7,182 nt of DNA, taken from Actinomycetota bacterium. GTDB taxonomy: Bacteria; Actinomycetota; Acidimicrobiia; Acidimicrobiales; Aldehydirespiratoraceae. The DNA lies in NCBI GenBank assembly GCA_012271125.1, contig JAAXHB010000079.1, forward strand, positions 1-7,182, in the 5' to 3' direction. Numbering within the stretch: the stretch's first letter is position 1; every line of letters begins with the position of its first letter. The notes below the pieces were generated by a model. That model ran no database searches. It was given only the letters and a program-made list of their open reading frames with translations, and was not told the origin of the DNA. Of this stretch, positions 5,421 through 7,182 are shown in pieces. The position numbers and the translations under genes are program-made.

Positions 5421-5432
5421 TACTCCAACAAT
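5400..5432. promoter_or_regulatory. Two adjacent dyads in the tatA/whiB divergent region (candidate operators)
   Basis: ATGTAATTACAT (5400-5411) is a perfect 12-bp palindrome. It overlaps by two bases a second dyad, ATTGTTG (5410-5416) and CAACAAT (5426-5432), separated by 9 bases. Both are AT-rich in an otherwise GC-rich setting and lie between the two divergent genes, where dimeric regulators bind. The second could also form a small hairpin in the whiB leader. The binding protein is unknown. Confidence 0.5.
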
Positions 5433-5471
5433 TATTTGGGGTGCCAAATTCAAGACAGCTGGGAGGCTGAC

Positions 5472-5771
5472 ATGCAACTGACAGAAATCAACAACACGGA
5501 CACCGAATACGACTTCACCGACACGGCATGGCGTGAGCACGCCAACTGTCTTGGCGTCGACCCGGAGCTGTTTTTCCCTGAGCGTGGTGTTTCCACCAAG
5601 GAGGCCAAGGAGGTCTGCCGGGGATGCGAAGTGCGAGTGGAATGCCTTGAGTACGCCATCGCCAACGGAGAAAAGTTCGGGATTTGGGGTGGTAGGAGCG
5701 AGCGTGAGCGTCGAAAGATTCGGCGGGAGCGCACTAAGGGTCGCCGTGATGCTGTGGCGGGTATCGCTTAG
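5472..5771 (+). CDS. whiB: WhiB-family iron-sulfur transcription factor
   Basis: WhiB-like (Wbl) proteins are small actinobacterial regulators carrying a [4Fe-4S] cluster; many act by binding the principal sigma factor. The 99-residue product has the four cluster cysteines C26, C49, C52 and C58 in the family spacing C-X22-C-X2-C-X5-C. The glycine turn GIWGG (70-74) follows, then the basic DNA-contact tail SERERRKIRRERTKGRR (76-92). The segment W20REHANCLGVDPELFFPERG is also characteristic. ATG 5472 is selected by GGGAGG at 5461-5466, five bases before it; an in-frame TTG at 5436 has no such site. The length and acidic N-terminus resemble the WhiB1/WhiB2 group, but the exact class cannot be assigned by eye. 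It is monocistronic, divergent from tatA and convergent with the VWA gene, with only 53 bases and no clear terminator between them. Confidence 0.93.
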   Translation: MQLTEINNTDTEYDFTDTAWREHANCLGVDPELFFPERGVSTKEAKEVCRGCEVRVECLEYAIANGEKFGIWGGRSERERRKIRRERTKGRRDAVAGIA

Positions 5772-5824
5772 GTCGGGGTGGGGTGTGCGGGGGTTTGGTC
5801 GGGAGTGCTGTGCTGATGCGCGGG

Positions 5825-7123
5825 TTAGCTGACTAGGCGGTGTTTTCGTTCGAGGAAGTCCATTAGCACGTAGCTGCCGAGGTTGCGGTTGGTGGTGTAG
5901 AAGGCGCGACCGCCGTTTAGTTCGCACATTTGTGTGACGAAGCTGTTGAGCGCGGGTGACGGCTCAAGCATGAAGGTGTTGATGCGGATGTCGGCTTTGG
6001 TGCATCTGGCGACTTCGTCGAGGGTGGTGGTCAGGGTCTGTGGTGCTGGTGGGTAGCTGAAGAAGGGCGTGCCGGATTCTCCTATGTGGGCGGTGGGTTC
6101 GCCGTCGGTAATCATGATGATCTGGCGATTTGCGGACTGGTGGGCGAGCATGCGGCGGGCGATTTGTAGCCCGTGGTGCATGTTTGTGCCGTAGATGTAG
6201 TCCCAGCTGAGGGCGGGCAGTGACTCCGGGGGGACTTCGCGGGCGGTGTCATTGAAGGCGACGATTCCGAGGTAGTCACGGCGGTAGCGAGTGGCGATTA
6301 GGGCATGTAATGCCATGGCGACTTTTTTAGCGGGCAGGAAGTTGTTGCGCATTGGCATTGACAGGGATAGGTCGAGCATCAACACGGTTGCTGAGCGGAC
6401 TTGTTGTTCGGTTCGTTCGATTTCGAAGTCGTCGGGGTGGAGTTGGATTTTGGATTTGCGTGAGCCGCGGGGGACGGCGTTGAAGAGGGTTTTGGTGAGG
6501 TGGAGGTTGAAGGGGTCGCCGTATTCGTAGGGCTTGGTGTCGGTGCTGCGTTCGTGACCGATGCCGTCGCGTCCGATTTGGTGAGTGCCAAGCAGGTCGG
6601 GGTTCAGGTTGGAGAACAGGTCTCGCAGGGCGGCTGCGCCGAGTTTGCGGATTGCTTTGGGAGTTAGCTCTAGACGTTGACCTGCTATGCCGGCGAGGTT
6701 GTTGTTGATTAGGGATTGGACGCTGTCATTGAAGGATTCGAGATGGGCGATGAGATCGTTGACATCGTTGAGGAGGTTGTTGAGGGCTTCGGATAGTTGG
6801 CTGGGGGTGGAGTCTTTAGGCTGAGGGGTGTGGGATGCCTCTCGATTGTCGTTGTCATCTTCATTGGATTTTTTATTTGGGATGTGGCTGGCCCGGTTGG
6901 GTTCTTCGCCATCGTGTTCCTGTTCGTTGCTGCGTGCTACCTCTTCTATCAGGGGTGGAAGTGGCATGGGAACCCCGACGCCCCCAAGTTTTACCAGCCC
7001 TTGTGGGGCCCTGAGAAGAAAAAGCTGGATCGCATCCGGGAGTATCGAAAGCAGGTCGCTGCTGATCGAGAGAACTTTGCCAAGAACTCCCATCTGTACA
7101 ACGTCAGCTCCGAGAACGTCCAT
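5825..7123 (-). CDS. VWA (MIDAS) domain protein, COG4867 type; N-terminal part doubtful
   Basis: The C-terminal two thirds is a von Willebrand A domain like the uncharacterised actinobacterial proteins often found near a magnesium-chelatase-type AAA ATPase. Counting from ATG 7123, the metal site is intact: DLSLS (251-255), the Thr of YGTNMHHG (313) and ITDGEPTAH (338-346). Before it lie family stretches LELTPKAIRKLGAAALRDLF (151-170), YEYGDPFNLHLTKTLFNAV (199-217) and HPDDFEIERTE (229-239). Family members I recall exceed 550 residues; this frame gives 432. The first ~97 residues do not resemble the family and have antisense-like codons. The frame stays open to the window edge. No ATG, GTG or TTG was found between residue 53 and the VWA core, so the native N-terminus seems absent and a join near 6836-6841 is suspected. 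The part from 5825 to about 6836 is secure; the rest may be a shadow. Confidence 0.7.
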   Translation of the reverse strand: MDVLGADVVQMGVLGKVLSISSDLLSILPDAIQLFLLRAPQGLVKLGGVGVPMPLPPLIEEVARSNEQEHDGEEPNRASHIPNKKSNEDDNDNREASHTPQPKDSTPSQLSEALNNLLNDVNDLIAHLESFNDSVQSLINNNLAGIAGQRLELTPKAIRKLGAAALRDLFSNLNPDLLGTHQIGRDGIGHERSTDTKPYEYGDPFNLHLTKTLFNAVPRGSRKSKIQLHPDDFEIERTEQQVRSATVLMLDLSLSMPMRNNFLPAKKVAMALHALIATRYRRDYLGIVAFNDTAREVPPESLPALSWDYIYGTNMHHGLQIARRMLAHQSANRQIIMITDGEPTAHIGESGTPFFSYPPAPQTLTTTLDEVARCTKADIRINTFMLEPSPALNSFVTQMCELNGGRAFYTTNRNLGSYVLMDFLERKHRLVS

Positions 7124-7182
7124 TCCGTCGACTATGACGTCGGAGGCACCACCACCCTCGATGAGGGTGTTAGTGATGGAAG
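6830..7182 (+). CDS. Candidate membrane protein, partial (runs off right edge)
   Basis: A plus-strand frame is open from a TAG at 6794 to the end of the window. From about 6842 it reads like a real protein. It starts with one long or two short hydrophobic segments (SIVVVIFIGFFIWDVAG, then PVGFFAIVFLFVAACYLFY). A Trp/His-rich junction (QGWKWHGNPDAPKFYQPLWG) follows, then a charged helix (PEKKKLDRIREYRKQVAADR), then a polar region with SVDYDVGGTTT. Hand counting 70 codons from the NPDAPK segment gives GC of about 59%, 40% and 70% at codon positions 1, 2 and 3, the usual coding signature. Start candidates are GTG 6830 (AGG nine bases before) or TTG 6797; if this is a fusion point, the true start may be missing. 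I do not recognise the family. It competes with the 5' part of the VWA frame on the other strand. Confidence 0.45.
   Translation, partial: MGCLSIVVVIFIGFFIWDVAGPVGFFAIVFLFVAACYLFYQGWKWHGNPDAPKFYQPLWGPEKKKLDRIREYRKQVAADRENFAKNSHLYNVSSENVHSVDYDVGGTTTLDEGVSDG

Noticed and set aside
5436..5471. TTG start for whiB adding 12 residues
   Set aside because: ATG 5472 has GGGAGG five bases upstream and gives the normal Wbl length.
5772..5824. Terminator between convergent whiB and VWA genes
   Set aside because: The 53 bases are G/T-rich with no stem of useful length and no T-run.
5406..5927. Minus-strand open frame across whiB
   Set aside because: It is antisense to the intact whiB gene with its four cysteines and GIWGG turn.

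Overview
The window looks like chromosomal DNA of a moderately GC-rich actinobacterium. Three gene types point there: a WhiB-family iron-sulfur protein, a DUF2342 (Zincin_2) metalloprotease-like protein and a COG4867-type VWA protein. A short conserved protein coupled to tatA and the presence of mreB next to moaE suggest class Acidimicrobiia, but that is recollection of family distribution and was not searched. Gene density is high, with many ATGA/TAATG junctions. Both ends of the window cut through reading frames. No rRNA, tRNA, CRISPR array or transposase was seen.

Layout. (1) Positions 1-1267, minus strand: a tight three-gene run moaE > small one-helix membrane protein > mreB, with mreB cut off at the left edge. 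(2) Positions 1268-1527: a divergent intergenic region; its moaE-proximal half (1299-1375) is dense in inverted and direct repeats. (3) Positions 1528-3222, plus strand: a 564-residue DUF2342 protein with an acidic repeat-rich insertion and a degenerate zinc motif (SEAAHH where HExxHH is expected). (4) Positions 3219-5288, minus strand: an operon tatA > acidic-tailed conserved protein > MFS transporter. (5) Positions 5289-5471: the divergent tatA/whiB control region, with two adjacent perfect dyads and a candidate promoter. (6) Positions 5472-5771, plus strand: whiB. (7) Positions 5825-7182: the C-terminal part of a VWA/MIDAS protein on the minus strand. Its frame runs rightward into DNA that is better explained as a membrane-protein gene on the plus strand. 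This is a probable breakpoint near 6836-6841, either a real rearrangement or an assembly chimera.

How the genes work together. moaE (molybdopterin synthase large subunit) is translationally coupled to a small membrane protein and then mreB, so a cofactor gene and the cell-shape cytoskeleton share a transcript. tatA (protein-export pore subunit) is coupled to an uncharacterised acidic protein and a transporter. whiB is transcribed away from the tat operon and the two share a short control region. No complete new system is demonstrated. The most interesting points are the VWA/plus-strand junction, the lost zinc ligand in the DUF2342 protein, the twin dyads between whiB and tatA, the structured block upstream of moaE, and recurring in-frame Asp/Asn-rich repeats in several neighbouring but unrelated proteins.
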